Shown here piece by piece: positions 12,809 through 25,810 of a DNA stretch of 64,000 nt. Every line of letters begins with the position of its first letter. Within the stretch, counting starts at the first letter, position 1. The notes beneath the pieces were generated by a model. The model was given only the letters and a program-made list of their open reading frames with translations, ran no database searches and was not told the origin of the DNA. A program made the position numbers and the translations under genes. Location: NCBI GenBank assembly GCA_023078685.1, contig JALGAS010000006.1:1302001-1366000 (forward strand), in the 5' to 3' direction. The stretch comes from Neopestalotiopsis rosae (Eukaryota > Ascomycota > Sordariomycetes > Amphisphaeriales > Sporocadaceae).

Positions 12809-14028
12809 TTAAGCAGTCGTGGCGCTGACTGTGGAATTGGCCACCACGGAACCGGTAGCCAGAGAAGCCGCCGACGTGGTGGTTGCGCAGACACAACCCG
12901 TGCCGGCAATACTCGTGACGGGCGGCGCCGTGCACGTGGCCTCGTAGCTCCAGCTCGACACGGTGGTGGTGGCGGGCTCCGTCTTGAGGTTCTGCGCCCG
13001 GACGAGCACGGGGATGGCCTGGCCGGTAGATAAGGAAAACGTGCGGTGGCCCAGCACCGAGAGGATGCTCTTGATCTCGCCCGAGTGGCTGGTGACGCTG
13101 AGCCAGGCGGCGTCGTCGTTGGAGAAAACGTCGTCGAGGACCTTTTTGCTGCGCACGGCCTGCGCGGCCGAGGTCTCGGCGTAGGTGCCGTTCCAGAGCT
13201 CGTCGAGCTCGGTGAAGCCGTCCTCGATGGTGTAGGACGGGAACAGGGTGGCAATGTGCGTGCGGCTGCTGCGCCGGTCGCACGTGTGGATGCTGATCCC
13301 CTCGCGGAACAGCTCCTTGACCGTCGGCACAAAGGGGTACTCGGCCGGCAGGTCCAGGCTGCTAAAGGTCAGGTTCGCCGTGGTTGTGCACCGGTTCATT
13401 GGGCTCGTGTAGTAGGAGCGCGGCGCGGGCATCTTTTGGTCTGCGAGCTGAGACCTCCAAAAGTTGTTGGCCTTGGTGGTCTGGGCAATGCCGGCTTCGG
13501 TCAGGTAGGCATCTGCCCACGTAACGGTGCCGTTGCCGTCTTGTTCGGACCAGTAACAGTTCCAGGCTGGTGTTCCGTAGTAGGTCTCGGCGGCATTGTG
13601 GTAGCCCTCGCCATGCCTGGCAAAGTAGACTAACTTGTACTGAGTCTTGGAGTCGGCCTCTTGGTTCAGCGTGTTGACATAGTACTCGAAACGCTGCCAT
13701 TGCGTCTTGGTGCCGGCCGGGTCGAATTCTGCATCTGTATCATATGTGCGGTTGATGAGACCAAAATTTGATGTAGTCTTGACGGGATGATTAGCATTAT
13801 GTTAACAATTTGAGTTTCCAGGATCTTGCTCACATAGTCGAAAGTGCTCGCATCGGTGGCAGAGTCATCCTGCTCGAAAAACCCAGTCACGGTTGTGTAA
13901 TTGATGTACGTCTCACCACCATGGCAGTTCATCCTCTGCGTGCCAGTCCACTTGCCTGCCTTGCCCCATTGCCAAGCAAGAGAGCTGGGGGCCAGCGCCA
14001 GGAAAAGAGTCGCTGTTCTGGACAACAT
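12809..14028 (-). CDS. Secreted histidine phosphatase (phosphoglycerate-mutase-like fold)
   Basis: Two exons, 14028-13834 and 13777-12809, separated by a 56-base intron (GTGAGC donor, GCTAAT branch region, AAG acceptor); the product is 387 residues. A signal peptide is evident (MLSRTATLFLALAPSSLAW). The catalytic RHG motif of the histidine phosphatase superfamily branch 1 appears as YFARHGEGYHN (His about residue 120), and the second conserved His is in SVTSHSGEIKS. These enzymes transfer phosphate through a phosphohistidine. The substrate is unknown; a secreted form may release phosphate outside the cell. Several N-glycosylation sequons (NYT, NRT, NGT, NLT) fit secretion. The last 50 residues are Ser/Thr/Ala-rich and contain four Cys, without a clear hydrophobic GPI tail. 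Confidence 0.85.
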
Positions 14029-14951
14029 TTTGAAGTGTCAAAAAAACGAAAGGCAGTGTACCCGGATTCAAGCAATTGAAAACAAGTACAAGTCAGGCAA
14101 GACGAAAGGAGGGCGTACAGACAAGACGTTGAAAGTTGTCGAGATCGACACTCACCTCATTCGGGGAACATGCCTTGTTTTAATACCTACATCAGCGATC
14201 CGATTCCCAGCTAAGCCAACCCAGGGTGAGCCTCGAAAAGGATGCTCGCGACCGACGCGACCCTAGATTAGTCGGACCAATCTGTCGGGAATCTAAGCGA
14301 GAGGGTTTTCTTTCCCTGGGTTGCATCCTTCTGCTGCATTTTTTCCGATAAAACTATTGCAGCTCCGGTGGAGATGCACGTTGGAGTGAACGATGATTTT
14401 AGATTTCTCAATGCTCGACTTCGGTTGTGATGCCCCGAACGGCGGCGGCCAACCAATCGTTCGGGAACGTGAACACCAAAAAGGTGCAAGGGGCGGCCCG
14501 CTTACCAGCTTTGAGGCTCCACTCCGGCCGTGTTCAGCACCACTGGCGCTGACGACGACGAGGGACAGGAACCAGGCACAGATATGCCTTGCCGTCTGCA
14601 CGTGGTCGACATTGAGGAATATTCAAGTAATGTTACTCTCCGTCATCAAGCTGCATTGGCTTGATGACAGTTGCAAAGGTGACGTATCAAGACCATGAAA
14701 GCGTGGCTATACATTGTGATTGATGCATTATGCATATCTGTATGTGATTCATTTCGAATTCGTCATTCATCTGTCTTTTCATACATAAGCGCACGTGTAT
14801 CAGATCTTCAATCTCTTGAGGTCATCGCAAGCAACGCTACGAATACGCCACAGGAAATAAAATGCGCCATATTCTGCAATCACGCTTCTTTGGTCCGACA
14901 TATGCCGACACAATTTCGGCCTCCTGATGATGACCTTCTCCCGCTCCTCTC
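14029..14951. other. Intergenic spacer, no gene seen
   Basis: The spacer contains the promoter of the phosphatase gene (14029 onward, read leftward) and the 3' end region of the SMP-30-like gene. No frame here looks coding. Confidence 0.5.
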
Positions 14952-16700
14952 TTATTCAAGCTCCGTGCCCTTGGCAGCCAACGTGGCATAGAACAACTTG
15001 GTCTCGGCAGCAATGACCATGCGGCCTTCACCGGCGAACTGGAAGTTGGCCGTCGTGGTGCCCAGGTAGATCTTGCCAATCAGGGTGCCGGACGGGTTCC
15101 ATACGTGCACGCCATCGCCGCAGCCGGCGTAGAGGTTGCCGTTGCTGTCGCAGTGCACGCCATCCGGTACGCCCGACGTCACGTACGCAAAGGTCATGCG
15201 GTTGTCCCAGGTGCCGTCCTCTAGCACGTCGAAGCGGTAGATGGTGGAAGGTCTGCTGAAGTTCCAGCCAAAGAAGCCCATGTTGGCACCACTGTCGGCA
15301 ACGTATACATGCTCACCCGTTGGCGAGAATGTCAAACCTGTATTCTAGTCAGCTGGATATTTCCTTTATAATACCAACACGAGTGTCTTTAAAGGGAAGA
15401 AAATCGTACCATTGGGCATGACAAAGCCATCAGCGACGGTGGACACAGCACCAGATGTCGCATTGAAGCGGTAGACCTGGTTGGGCAAGCCAGGCACCGG
15501 CCGGAAGTCCTGGACAAAGCCGTAGGTAGGGTCGGTAAAGTAAATGTCCTTGTTTCGGGGGTTGACTCCAACGTCGTTCAGGGCGTTGAATTGTCTGCCA
15601 AAGTAGTTGTTCACAAGTTCTGGAGGTTCACATCAGCAAAAGTGATTTGGCAGAGGTGCGCGTCATTCGGTTCTTACTGGTGGTATTGTAGGGCTCAACG
15701 GGGTTCATGAGGAACAGTGCCGGAGCCACATTGTCTCCCTGACCCTCGCCAGTGAAGAGAATGTTTCCCTGGTAGTTGGTGGCGCCTACGAATGTCAGCA
15801 TTCTCTCTATTCATACAACGCCGATAGGAGCCGTAAAAGTCTTACCATTGGGGTTAATGACCTGCGGGTTGGATGGCACGGTGGTGACGGTAATGTTTCC
15901 GGGAGCGGTTCCATTGGCCACGGCGGCGGCATCGGCGAGAGAGATCTTCTCGACAATTGAAGACTTGTTCAGTCCAGTGCCCGCGGCGGGAGCTCCAGCA
16001 TTCTGAACGAAGAAGACCTCGTCCGTGGGAGGGTACCTAGAACGAAAAAGTCAATAATTGCTTTCTGCCTGGACGCGCATTGGCCCATTGGCGAAGAAAA
16101 ATACATACCAAACAACGGCCTCGTGGAAAACAGGGTCGGTCTCGGTCTCGGCAATCAAGGTCAATGTTGGGTTCTCGCCAATAATGTCGTAGAACTCATC
16201 ATCGTAGATGTGAAAGGGCTTGGCGGTGAGCGAGTCTTCAGTAACTCCGGGCCAGATGAAAAGCTAGAAAGGTGGTGGCAGTCTTCATGTAAGCCAAGAT
16301 TTTCCATACGCGTGTGTCGACTCGACTCGTACAAGAACCCAATTGAGTGGTTCAGAGTTCGAGTTTTTGAGGAGCATGTCAGTAAGTAAAGTAAAAAGAA
16401 AGGACATACGGTGGTTGCATTGGCTTCCGACGGCGGCGGCACGGTCTCTAGCACGGCGAAAGATTTCTGGTCTATGATCTGAGCCTGATCTGGCAGCGTC
16501 TTTGCTGCCGCAGTCCTCGAGAGGGAATCAAGTCCCAGAGGGACGAGAGCTGCCAGAAGTAGTGCGCCAAGTGCCATTGTTACTCCCAATTTGGTCACAA
16601 TTGATCGATCTTCACTGCGTCCAGTCTTCGGTCCCTCTCCTCTACGACCATCAACAACGTCCCGAGCCACGGGTTTTGTAGTTCCCTTCTTTCCCCGCAT
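14952..16700 (-). CDS. SMP-30/gluconolactonase-like beta-propeller protein, membrane-anchored
   Basis: Six exons on the minus strand: 16700-16410, 16263-16109, 16036-15846, 15785-15678, 15619-15410 and 15337-14952. All junctions keep the frame and give 446 residues. Residues about 35-60 form a membrane anchor (VTMALGALLLAALVPLGL) after a basic N terminus, suggesting a type II membrane or secretory protein. The SMP-30/lactonase metal-site pattern is visible: Glu145 in HEAVVW, Asn263 in NALNDVGVNP, and Asp377/Asp382 in PDGVHCDSNGNLYAG. Relatives are calcium-dependent lactonohydrolases or phosphotriesterase-like enzymes; fungal members include lactonohydrolases. Many N-glycosylation sequons support a lumenal or external catalytic part. 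Substrate cannot be told from sequence. Confidence 0.85.
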
Positions 16701-17620
16701 CTGTGGAGAGGTAATGCAATCGTCCCAGGGAAATTACAACACGATCCTGGGTCGATAGCCGTCAGAGCAAGCAAGTCGACACGGCCGGTATGCGGCAGAA
16801 TGACCTCATCACCAGCAAGGAAGGCGAGCTGGCGAGTCCCGTGGGTGACACTCGAATGCTGTCTAACCCCAGGCGAGCCAGGTGCCGGTGCTTGGTGCTG
16901 GTGCTGGCTGGGCTGGTGTGAGCCTTCGGCAGTGCAGTGCAGTACAGGGCCCCAGGCAGGCAGCCCTGCTTCACTAATGTAGGCCGGTACTAAAGTAAAG
17001 GGAAAATACCACGCCGGTCTGTGGGGGACCCAGCCCGGAGGACCATGATGCTTTAGGTGTGAGATGAGGGGCTATAAAGGTGGAGAGTCCAATCGTTTTC
17101 CTTGAGTAGTCCAGGGGTGTATGGCCAGTGCGGAGACTATGCTTATCTCTTTTGAGGAGATTGCGGAGTTGCTTCGAGTCAGTTGGAGCCTGTTCCGACT
17201 ATGTTGCCGGCCTTGGTTCGGCCTTGGTCCCTATAAGTCAGTTCTTGGCTCATAACGATCATCTATGCGCAAGACCATAGCAGCACATACACAGTAGTAA
17301 TCATGGTCCACTGCGTTGGTTCTTGAGGCGAAATCGCACCAGCAATGACAAACCATGAGCGGTTTTTCACATAGTATTACTTCTGCTGACGTACTCATTA
17401 TCTGAATATCCCGGTCTTGTTATTGTTCTAGAGCTTCCATGGAAGCCGCTCACTTAGACAAAGCTAGTATAGGTATCATAGTTGTTGTATAATAAACATT
17501 TCAAACTTGTAAACATGAGGCATATCGCCAACTGCCTGGATTTATCTTGTTCCAAGCCTATGTTTGGTATCAAAAGGTACATAACCTGAGCAATGCCAAT
17601 ACCCAATTCAATACTCCCCG
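16701..17620. other. Promoter/terminator spacer, no gene seen
   Basis: This holds the promoter of the SMP-30-like gene on the left and the 3' end of DNA2 on the right. A CAGGTGCCGGTGCTTGGTGC-type direct repeat near 16880 is the only local structure noticed. Confidence 0.5.
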
Positions 17621-20600
17621 CTAACCCATCAAGTCATTAAAAATATCTGTCAAAAGGGGCTTGTTTCTCAACAATGCTTTTTCAGTGACCTTGGCCCTTG
17701 TAGGCGCTGGCCTCGTGTTCTCTTTCCCAACGTCAAGTCCGAAAACCTCGTCAGCTGCGGCCTTTCGCGATGTTCTCTTCATTGGAGATCGTGATTGAGA
17801 CTGGCCTCGGGGACCAGCACCTTTGGAAGTAATCTGTGTTGAGCATTCTTCGAACCAATGACTCTCGAGCGCATCGGCTGGCAGATCGAATACCCAATTC
17901 TTGTCCTCCATGAGCCTCACAAACCTGCTCACCATTTCGGCATCGCCACAGTTGCGCAACGTGTCTCGGCTGCCAACAACCAGCAGCTTCGTCTTGGCCC
18001 GCGTGAATGCTACATTTATTCTTCTCCAATCTTTGAGCAGGTCACCAATGCTATGCTGCTCATTTGAACGCACAAGCGAGAGGACGACAACCTCTTTATC
18101 CCGTCCTTGGAATCTGTCCGCTGTGTGAAGCTCAATGTGAGATCCGTGTGCTCGCAAGTTGTGCTTCAAGAGTGAAAGCTGACTGCGATAGTGCGTCATC
18201 ACACCAATCTCGGAAGCTGGCACGCCCACCGAGAGAAGACCGTCGACAAGTTGAGTCACTATGTTGGCTTCCGTAGGGTTCACAATTCGATTTCCTTTGG
18301 CTTCCTCACGCGAATCTGGAATTAGATCTGTGTTGATGAACCGGACGCGGGCTTCCGCGTCAATGAGAGACCGCAGCCAACAAGATGGTTGAGACCACCT
18401 TGTGCAGATTGAGCGTGTATTGTCCGAGTGTGCCAGCGTCTTTGCATCGTAATGCTTTGAGCTCAAGGCGGCCATGTCAGGGATTTCAAGCTTGCGATGT
18501 CGGAGCTCTTCGGTCCCGCATTTTAAACGACCGTTGTAAATCAACATGTTGCTCAGCGACATTACATCTTCGCACATGCGATATTGGTGCTCAAGGTTCA
18601 CGACCGAATCAGGATGGGTGTCTGAAAGGAGCTTGAATAGACTGATGTCCAAACCTCCAACCCTCGCCTCCTCGTTTTGCACCAGGGGTGGGAGTTGATT
18701 GTGATCGCCAACAAGGACAAACGTCTTTGCAAGTCGAATCGGTCCCAGGCAAATCGGCAACGTGATTTGGGATGCTTCATCCACGATACAGTAATCAAAG
18801 GTTCGCTCGTTGAAGACGGGGTGGCTGACACCAAGACAAGTCGTCGCCACGATTGGAGTGTTATGCCAGGCGTCGTGAATCTCTTCAAAGGTATCCTTCC
18901 GATGAGCCGCCAGAATAGCAAAATCCTGCACGGTGGGATGTACTTTGGCAGGGGCTCCTAACCGTAGGATTGGGATCTTATCCTTCTGCATCTTCAGCAG
19001 GATATTGTCGACAGCAGAGTGAGTATATGATGTCAACAACACACTCTTGCCTTGGGAGACCAATGCCCTAATGATATGAGCGATTGTGGTTGTCTTGCCA
19101 GTTCCAGGCATGCCAAGCACAAGAGCATAGTCCTTGGCGCTCATGACCTTCTGAATGGCCTTCTGCTGATCGACATTAAGGCTACCTTGGTCTCTGATTG
19201 TGTATTGGGTTGAGACCGTCTTGAATGTTGGCGGCGCAAGATCGACGACGAGACGACGGATCTCTCGCGACCCAAAGATATCATTGGCCATGATCTGGAC
19301 TAGATTGTTGCGAACAGTTGCCATGCCATTGCTGAATTCATCCTTGTCGAGCCTGTAGCGGATTGGAGATTTCTTGATTTTCCCCTGAGACAGCGCCGGT
19401 GTTGCCCCTTCAGGCACGACTTCCATAATGCTAGCGAAGACCTGATTATCTGCTTCATCAAATCCAGGCTGGCGGATTCGAGCATTGTGGAGTCTGCGAT
19501 CGACGGCCACGCTGATTCTCTCTTTCCGCGCTGCAGTCACGTAGCCCAACGCCAAAGCAAAGTGACCTTGTTCGTCAGAGACCACTATGGGCTCGCCAAC
19601 TGCAAGCTGTGAATCCATGAAAGAGAAGCCCGGTGCTGGAGTATCCTTGATGAAACTATAGGTGAAGCGGTTGATCTTCGGGCTGTCTTTATCCTCTGCA
19701 GCAGATCCCTCTTCAATCATCACGTTTGCGAAGCATCTGCCGACCTTTTCGCGCTCCGAGCTCAACATGGTCCATAGTTCTCGCCGCAACTTCTGGCTTT
19801 CCTTTTCTTCTTTCGTCAGGAGATTTTCCCACTTCAAGAAGAATTCTTGGTGAATGGGTGACAAATGCTTGACAACCTCATCAAATTTGGACTTCATGCC
19901 GCTTGTTTCTCCATCGCCATCATCCGCAAGCTTGTGATAGATGAAGCAGGAAGCCTTGGCATAGCATTTGCCGCAAGTATTCGCATTACGCTTCATTTCT
20001 GGCAGTTGCACGCTGCGTTCTCGGACGTGACACGCCAACTCGTTTCGCTGCATGATCATGTGGCGTAGTTCATGGCGTATCGTCGGTATCCGGATGATAT
20101 TGGAGGTCTCCGTATAGTACAAAATGCCATAGGCAATTTCAATATCGTAGCGGTCAGCCAGCAGTAAGTTGTACAAAGACGTCTGGGCCTGGTGGTTGCT
20201 GGTGGCATTCTTGCCAGTCTTGACCTCAAATGGCACGGTCAATGTCCGTTTCTTTGGGCCATCTTTCATCGTAACTTGCACAGTTGCATCGATGTTGCCC
20301 TTCAGTCCGTACATGGGCGACCAAACATGCTCTTCCACATCGAGTAGTTTGCTCACGCACATGATACCTTTGTCTCCATTGCGACCTTGAACGACCGCGT
20401 CGGCCTTGGAGATGTCACTATTAGTTTTGTGTATGTTCCTCGGAAAAGTTTAGACATACCTTTGGTTCACCAGTCACAAATGCCGCGGCCCAATGCTGCA
20501 ACTCAATCATCTTTGAGCGAAGGTGCTCGCGAGCGTCGCTCATGGACACCTTGATCTTGTACAGATCTTCAACGTGTTTCTCGGTGATTGTAGTAATGAG

Positions 20601-22683
20601 CGAGTCCAAGAATTTAGTGTTCCAGTTGTTGGCCATCATCGCCTCCTGGAAGATCTCGTGCAGCAACGTTCCATATACCAGGGGGGCGGTGGCTTCGCTA
20701 GTCGCCTTCACGCGATCCTGAAGCACGGCTCGCCGCATACAAGTGAAACTATCCGCAACGACAGTAGCAGATATCAGCTGATCAGGATGCAGGATGAGGA
20801 TGTTTTGACTGTTGTCGATGATGCATTGTCCGCCGTTTTGGAACTCTCCAATCACGTGTACAAATGCTTTGTCGTGCACAGATGTATCGACCCAGTCATC
20901 ACGCAGATGTATAGTCTTCATCACTTTGCTTCGGTCAACCTGCACAAAGAGGATCTAATATACATGTAAGCGGAGCCCTGAAACCTCAGGCATCTGCGCA
21001 ACAACTTACTTTTTCGACACCTAATCTGCCGTTTTCGTCTTCGAATTCGGTTTCAACAACCTTGGTAACAAGATACCGCTGGATCGCCTTTGGCTTATGT
21101 GTCGCCTGGCATTTGGATTTAGCTCAATTCTTGAGAGTCTGGCTACATCACTTACATACAGGTGGTGCCGATGTACTAAGACTACTTTGCTGTTGCACTG
21201 CCTGAGTTGCAGATACTTCAGCCGCCTCGAAATCAAAGTCGTCCCCAAAATCATCGTCATCGTACAACTCTCCGTCAGCGTCGCCAGTTTTTATCTTCGT
21301 TACAGCCTCATTCGCTGAAGAGTTTTCTGCCAACTTTCGTGGCGTGGCTTGGGATGACTGACGCGAGTCAATGCCAGCTATCATGTTTTCTGCTGCTGCA
21401 AACACGTCGTCATCCATGTCGCCAAACTCGTCATCATCATCATCCAGTGGTACTGTTGGCTTCGTCTGAGATGGAATGACTGTATGAGTCTCGTCTTGTG
21501 TTGTATGTACGGTGCCACCATCCAGCACCATAAGTGTGTCTTCGTCGAAATCAAAGTCCTCATCGCCATAGTCGGAGGAATCATCCTTTGATGCTGCCTG
21601 TTCTACTCCCCGCGTTTCACTCGAGGTTGCCTTCTCCAAGGATTCAAAGAGTGGTGGTGGAGGAACTCTCCGTCTTGGTGATCCGGTTGACATGAGTCCT
21701 TGCTGCTTCTTCTTGGGCGAAGGGGATTTCAGGGCATCATGTCGGGCCTGTAACGCCTTTGAGCGGTTGATCTCACCATCAACACTCCTCAGTAGTGCGT
21801 TGACCATGGATGCCTTGGAACTCTGGGTCGGGCTCTCATCCATCATGGTGGTTGGCAGCGCCATGCTTTCTCCGCGGTCGGTCCTACGACGCTTTGGCCA
21901 ATTCGTACCACAGCTTATCGCGCGGCGCAAACCGCTTCCCGATGGCGAGACTATTTGTTGGACACTGTTTGATCGGGTCTTGTTTGTCTGTGGTGAAGAC
22001 GAGACCATAATCTGAGCCAGGGCAGGATTGGCAGCTCCCAGAGCAGGTCGGTTTGTCGAGCCGCTCAGGGCAAATCGGTCCCAGAGCTCCGTGGCGGGAT
22101 CAGCACTTCCAGACTTGAGAGCCTGGGTTAAGCGCTTGACATTTACAGTGGGTGTGGCAGGTTTCGTATGGCTCGAGGGGGACGATGTGGGAGATGAGCT
22201 GCGCGCGCGCTTCTTGCCCCTTCTTCGAATAATGACGGGTGATATATCAGGTACTCCTTCGCGGCGTTTCGAGTCCCAGAGAATGCGCTCATTCGGACTC
22301 ACGTCTTCGTGGTCTTCCTTGTCCTCGGGAATGCCAATTAATTCTTGCCAGACCAGTGTATCTCGAGGTGTAATGGCTATCCTCTCCGAAATGCGTGGCA
22401 GTCCTTCTTCTGACGTGTTGTTCTGCTGCTTCTGCGGATCGGTATCAGTCGTCTGATTTGGCAAAAGCAGTTCGTCGTCGTTGTCGATATTGTTCGGCAC
22501 GTTGCCATGGAACTCGAAAGCGTGAAGCTTGTTCTTGCTGGTTTCTGAGACTGGCTGTAGAGGTCTTGTTGTTGTGGGCCGTGCCGTTGTTGACCGGGCC
22601 CCAGAATGTGACTTGGAACGATTCCAGGTCTGCTTAGCTCTCGGGGGACCTTGTTGCTCCGAGAAGGATTTCTGAAGGGGCAT
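17621..22683 (-). CDS. DNA2: DNA replication ATP-dependent helicase/nuclease DNA2
   Basis: Four exons: 22683-21160, 21105-21010, 20954-20460 and 20404-17621. All are in phase and give 1,632 residues, normal for filamentous fungi. The chosen ATG (22683) has A at -3; the frame is open a little farther without ATG. The N-terminal 500 residues are disordered and acidic. The RecB-like nuclease follows (VYGTLLHEIFQEAM, GNIDATVQV, PFEVKTGK), with the four Fe-S cysteines at about 612 (SFTCMRR), 849, 852 and 858 (CGKCYAKASC). The superfamily 1 helicase has Walker A GMPGTGKT near 1136, then IVDEASQ, GDHNQLPPLV and VAFTRAKTKLLVVG. DNA2 trims long flaps in Okazaki-fragment processing and resects double-strand breaks. 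The third intron acceptor was set at CCAAG by phase; the nearer TAG acceptor would give a stop. Confidence 0.94.
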
Positions 22684-23378
22684 CTTTGTTATTATCGTGG
22701 CCACGACGTGTGTTCCATAGCCCGTGGTAGGTGTCGACGTTTTTCAATCAATGCTGCGGATCCAAGAACGCTCCAATGACGAGACCAAAAAAATCGATTT
22801 GATCAATGCAAAGCCTGACCACTCCAGACACTAAAGCCTTGAAAGATGGTGGTAGCGTGTCGTTGCGAATGTATTAGCAAGATGGAGACATCCAATGGAG
22901 TATATTTTCATGGGTAATGCATGTATTCGTCGAGGGCCGTGTTGAAGTGAGACGCGTCTTGTTGAATACCAGGTACATTACGACGCGCCAACCGCGTTTC
23001 GTTGTAGCACCTTAGTTGCCCAGCCAGCGTCGATTGCAAGCTCCGGGCCCGCTATAAACCAGAATTTGGGTGCGGTGCGGGGGTTAGCTGCTGGCTGCCG
23101 CTGACCACTTTAACAGGTCCCCGCCAAAGCCAGAAGCACCTGCATCAAAGGAGCTTGGACCATCGACCCTGGAAAGAGACACCAGTCCAACCAATATCGT
23201 CATCATTCATGATTCCATTCCTTCCGAGAAAGTTATATATCAGTTCACATTCCACTGAAACCACGACTCATATGCGCAGCTTCAAAGCGCTACTGGAGGT
23301 CATGATTCAAAACCCCATTGGACTTTGAGATTTCTTTTGGCCAACCTTTTTGGGGGTTTCTCTTATTGAAAAGCGGCC
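22684..23378. promoter_or_regulatory. Divergent promoter region between DNA2 and the 23.4 kb gene
   Basis: The two genes are transcribed away from each other, so this 695-base space should carry both promoters. The sequence near 23235 (TTATATATCAG) is TATA-like for the rightward gene. No gene is seen within it. Confidence 0.5.
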
Positions 23379-24686
23379 ATGCAGTCCGAAGATCATACCG
23401 GCGCCTTCATGAAGGAAATCCTCAATGGCGTACCCGAAGATGCCTCGCCGCGCCGGCCATGGCCCTTTGCCAACCCGCGCAAACAGGCCGCAATCGAGAG
23501 CAAATTCTTCGAGGATGATGCCACTATCAACTTTGAGAGATTAGCCCCCTTGCAGAGCTGGGCGTCTCTGGCGGGCTTGGACATGCAGATGCGGACCAAT
23601 TTTATCGCCGCCAACGTGGTCCGGCTCGCGGGCCAGGCCCAGATGCGCCTCTCGCAGGCCGAGATTGACAGCATCGCCGAGACCAGCGCCAAGAACTTCA
23701 AGCGCGGCGCCTGGGCCTCGCCAACCGCGATGCTCTTTGCCGGCGCCGCCGTCTACCACGGCAGGGCCGAGTTCAAGTTTCCCTTTTACAAGCCCGTAGG
23801 CCGCGAGTGGTTCCACCCGGAGGCCTTTCCCTCGACGCGGTGGACGATCCTGAGGGGATCTACGGCAAGGATAATGTGGCATTCCGCCAGAGGGGCAGTC
23901 TACTACCCGCTGTTCAAGATTGCTACCACCTTCTTTTACTCCTCCATCATGAGGATGAGCATAGCTGGCGACGTTTTCAGGGACCCGAGAATGGCTCGCG
24001 TGCGAGACACGATAATGCACCAGGTTGGTGTAAACAACCCAAGAATGCAAAGGCAACACCAGCAACAGCACCAGCACGATCAAAACCACACGCATATGGG
24101 GCAATCCGACTCGGAGCAAAGAGACGAGACATATCGTCGAGTCGGACTGCCGCCCCCGTCACCCGAAGAAATGAGTCGGTTCTCCCGCCAAAGGCAGACA
24201 CCAGCAAGTGGATCTGGAGAACAAGGAGATGCGCAGGGTCCCGTGGAATGGACCTCTGCTGAACGTCAGCAGACACCGGTACCATCGCAGAGCGGGTCGT
24301 CAGGCGCATGGGGCGACTCGGAAATCTTCGACGATGATGCATCGCCAGTCTCACCGGCTGCTCGTCGTGCTGAGCAGGCGGGATCCGCACCACAGCAGCA
24401 GCCGGGCACTTCCTCCTGGGCCCGAATCAGACAGCAAGCCAAGACCGATAGCTCGGCTTTCAGCAGAGGAGATCGGTCCGGTCAGGAAACCACGTGGAGC
24501 AAGGTACAGCAGGAAGCCGCAACGCCCGACAGAGGACGAGAAAGGGGCGGCCCGAGCGATAACTACACCTACTCGGAGACGGACGAAGCCAAAGGATACG
24601 CCAAGAGCCAGGCCCAGAAAGAGTTTGACGCCATGCTCGAGGCCGAGAGAAAAGGAGAATCGAGCAGCAGTGGTAGGTGGAGGTAA
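23379..24686 (+). CDS. Conserved fungal protein of unknown function
   Basis: A single-exon frame of 435 residues starting at an ATG with G at -3. The first 215 residues look like a folded, conserved domain: PWPFANPRKQAAIESKFFED, then SWASLAGLDMQMRTNFIAAN, then two hydrophobic stretches (SPTAMLFAGAAVYHG and AVYYPLFKIATTFFYSSI) that could be membrane segments. The remaining half is a Gln/Ser/Arg-rich disordered tail. I do not recognise a named family. The aromatic, partly hydrophobic core would fit an organelle-membrane protein such as a mitochondrial one, but this is only inference. It shares its upstream region with DNA2. Confidence 0.75.
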   Translation: MQSEDHTGAFMKEILNGVPEDASPRRPWPFANPRKQAAIESKFFEDDATINFERLAPLQSWASLAGLDMQMRTNFIAANVVRLAGQAQMRLSQAEIDSIAETSAKNFKRGAWASPTAMLFAGAAVYHGRAEFKFPFYKPVGREWFHPEAFPSTRWTILRGSTARIMWHSARGAVYYPLFKIATTFFYSSIMRMSIAGDVFRDPRMARVRDTIMHQVGVNNPRMQRQHQQQHQHDQNHTHMGQSDSEQRDETYRRVGLPPPSPEEMSRFSRQRQTPASGSGEQGDAQGPVEWTSAERQQTPVPSQSGSSGAWGDSEIFDDDASPVSPAARRAEQAGSAPQQQPGTSSWARIRQQAKTDSSAFSRGDRSGQETTWSKVQQEAATPDRGRERGGPSDNYTYSETDEAKGYAKSQAQKEFDAMLEAERKGESSSSGRWR

Positions 24687-25810
24687 AACGGTTTTTACCG
24701 GCGGGCATGATGCCGTGGTTGCGCAAAGGAAAGTGCTTATAGCGGCGTGTACCACAACATGTATACTTAGCTTTTTCCCCGAATCGCTTCATCCCAGATG
24801 ACCAAGATGTACGAGTCCAGCTTTTTAATCTTGCGCTGTGATCATATGACAGCAAATTCAGAATTCAGTGTTGTCTTGTTGATATAATAGGCACTGATTG
24901 TCCAACACCACTGACTCAAGAATTAGAAACATTGAACATATCATCATTTTCTCGGGAGGAAGGGGCTGGGTTGTAGGGCGCACAGGAGGACAAGTCCCAA
25001 TGGACTGTCGTATCGCAGATCAGAGCATATCACACATCACGAGCAACAGATTCTGCAATAAGCTTACGTTCATGCCAAATAAGCCAGTGTTATATTCCTT
25101 CATATGCTAGTCTCGTAACACAATCTACTTCTCTCTCTCACGCAGAGCCTCTACTAGCCGACCCGATCCCCTTCCCTTCATCATGACGAAGCAAAGACAG
25201 CGATAGTCCGAGACCGGTGCCCCTTCTTTTTTGTGTAACCTCATGCGTGTTTGTGTGTGTATCCATCATCATGAAGTATTCGCTCCCGAGACAACCTAAT
25301 GAGAACATGAGGAGGAAAAAACTCTTTTCATGAGGAGTTTATATAAACAGGAAAGAGGACCAAGGCAGACAGACGCTTTCCTCTGGCTTATCTCCAATGA
25401 ATTCGTATCTTCGTAAAGCCCAGACAGCCTTGTTGTGTACTATCTAAAAAGGATATTTGGGGGTATTCGTGACAAATCGAAAAGCAAATAGAGGAAGGGG
25501 AAATACTTAAAATTCAACAAAATGACACGAAAAATGACCAAATCCCCGGGGATGCTACCCGCGAGGCGTAGGTGAATGGGCGTGGGCGTACATGGTGATG
25601 AAGCACGCCAAATTTCGCCATAGAATTGTAAAGAGTCTGGGGGCTATGGCGTAATATAGCCAAATCCACACACCCCCAAGCCCCATACTGGTGGAGGGCC
25701 CAGTTCATAGAGGATTGAAACTTTCTGACGCCAGACTCTCTCCACCAAAACATGATATTTCAGTTGATGGAGAACCCATTCACTAGTATCGATGTCTTGA
25801 TCTTCTTTGA
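24687..25810. other. Spacer between convergent genes, no gene seen
   Basis: This contains both 3' end regions. Nothing coding-like is seen beyond short frames with poor codon use. Confidence 0.5.

Noticed and set aside
12805..13332. Two additional minus-strand frames over the phosphatase gene (Arg/Pro/His-rich)
   Set aside because: They are shifted readings of GC-rich coding sequence; the RHG-motif frame is the real one.
20405..20459. A nearer splice acceptor (CTAATAG) for DNA2 intron 3
   Set aside because: Using it would put TGA directly in frame; the CCAAG acceptor 14 bases on keeps the phase and the conserved sequence.
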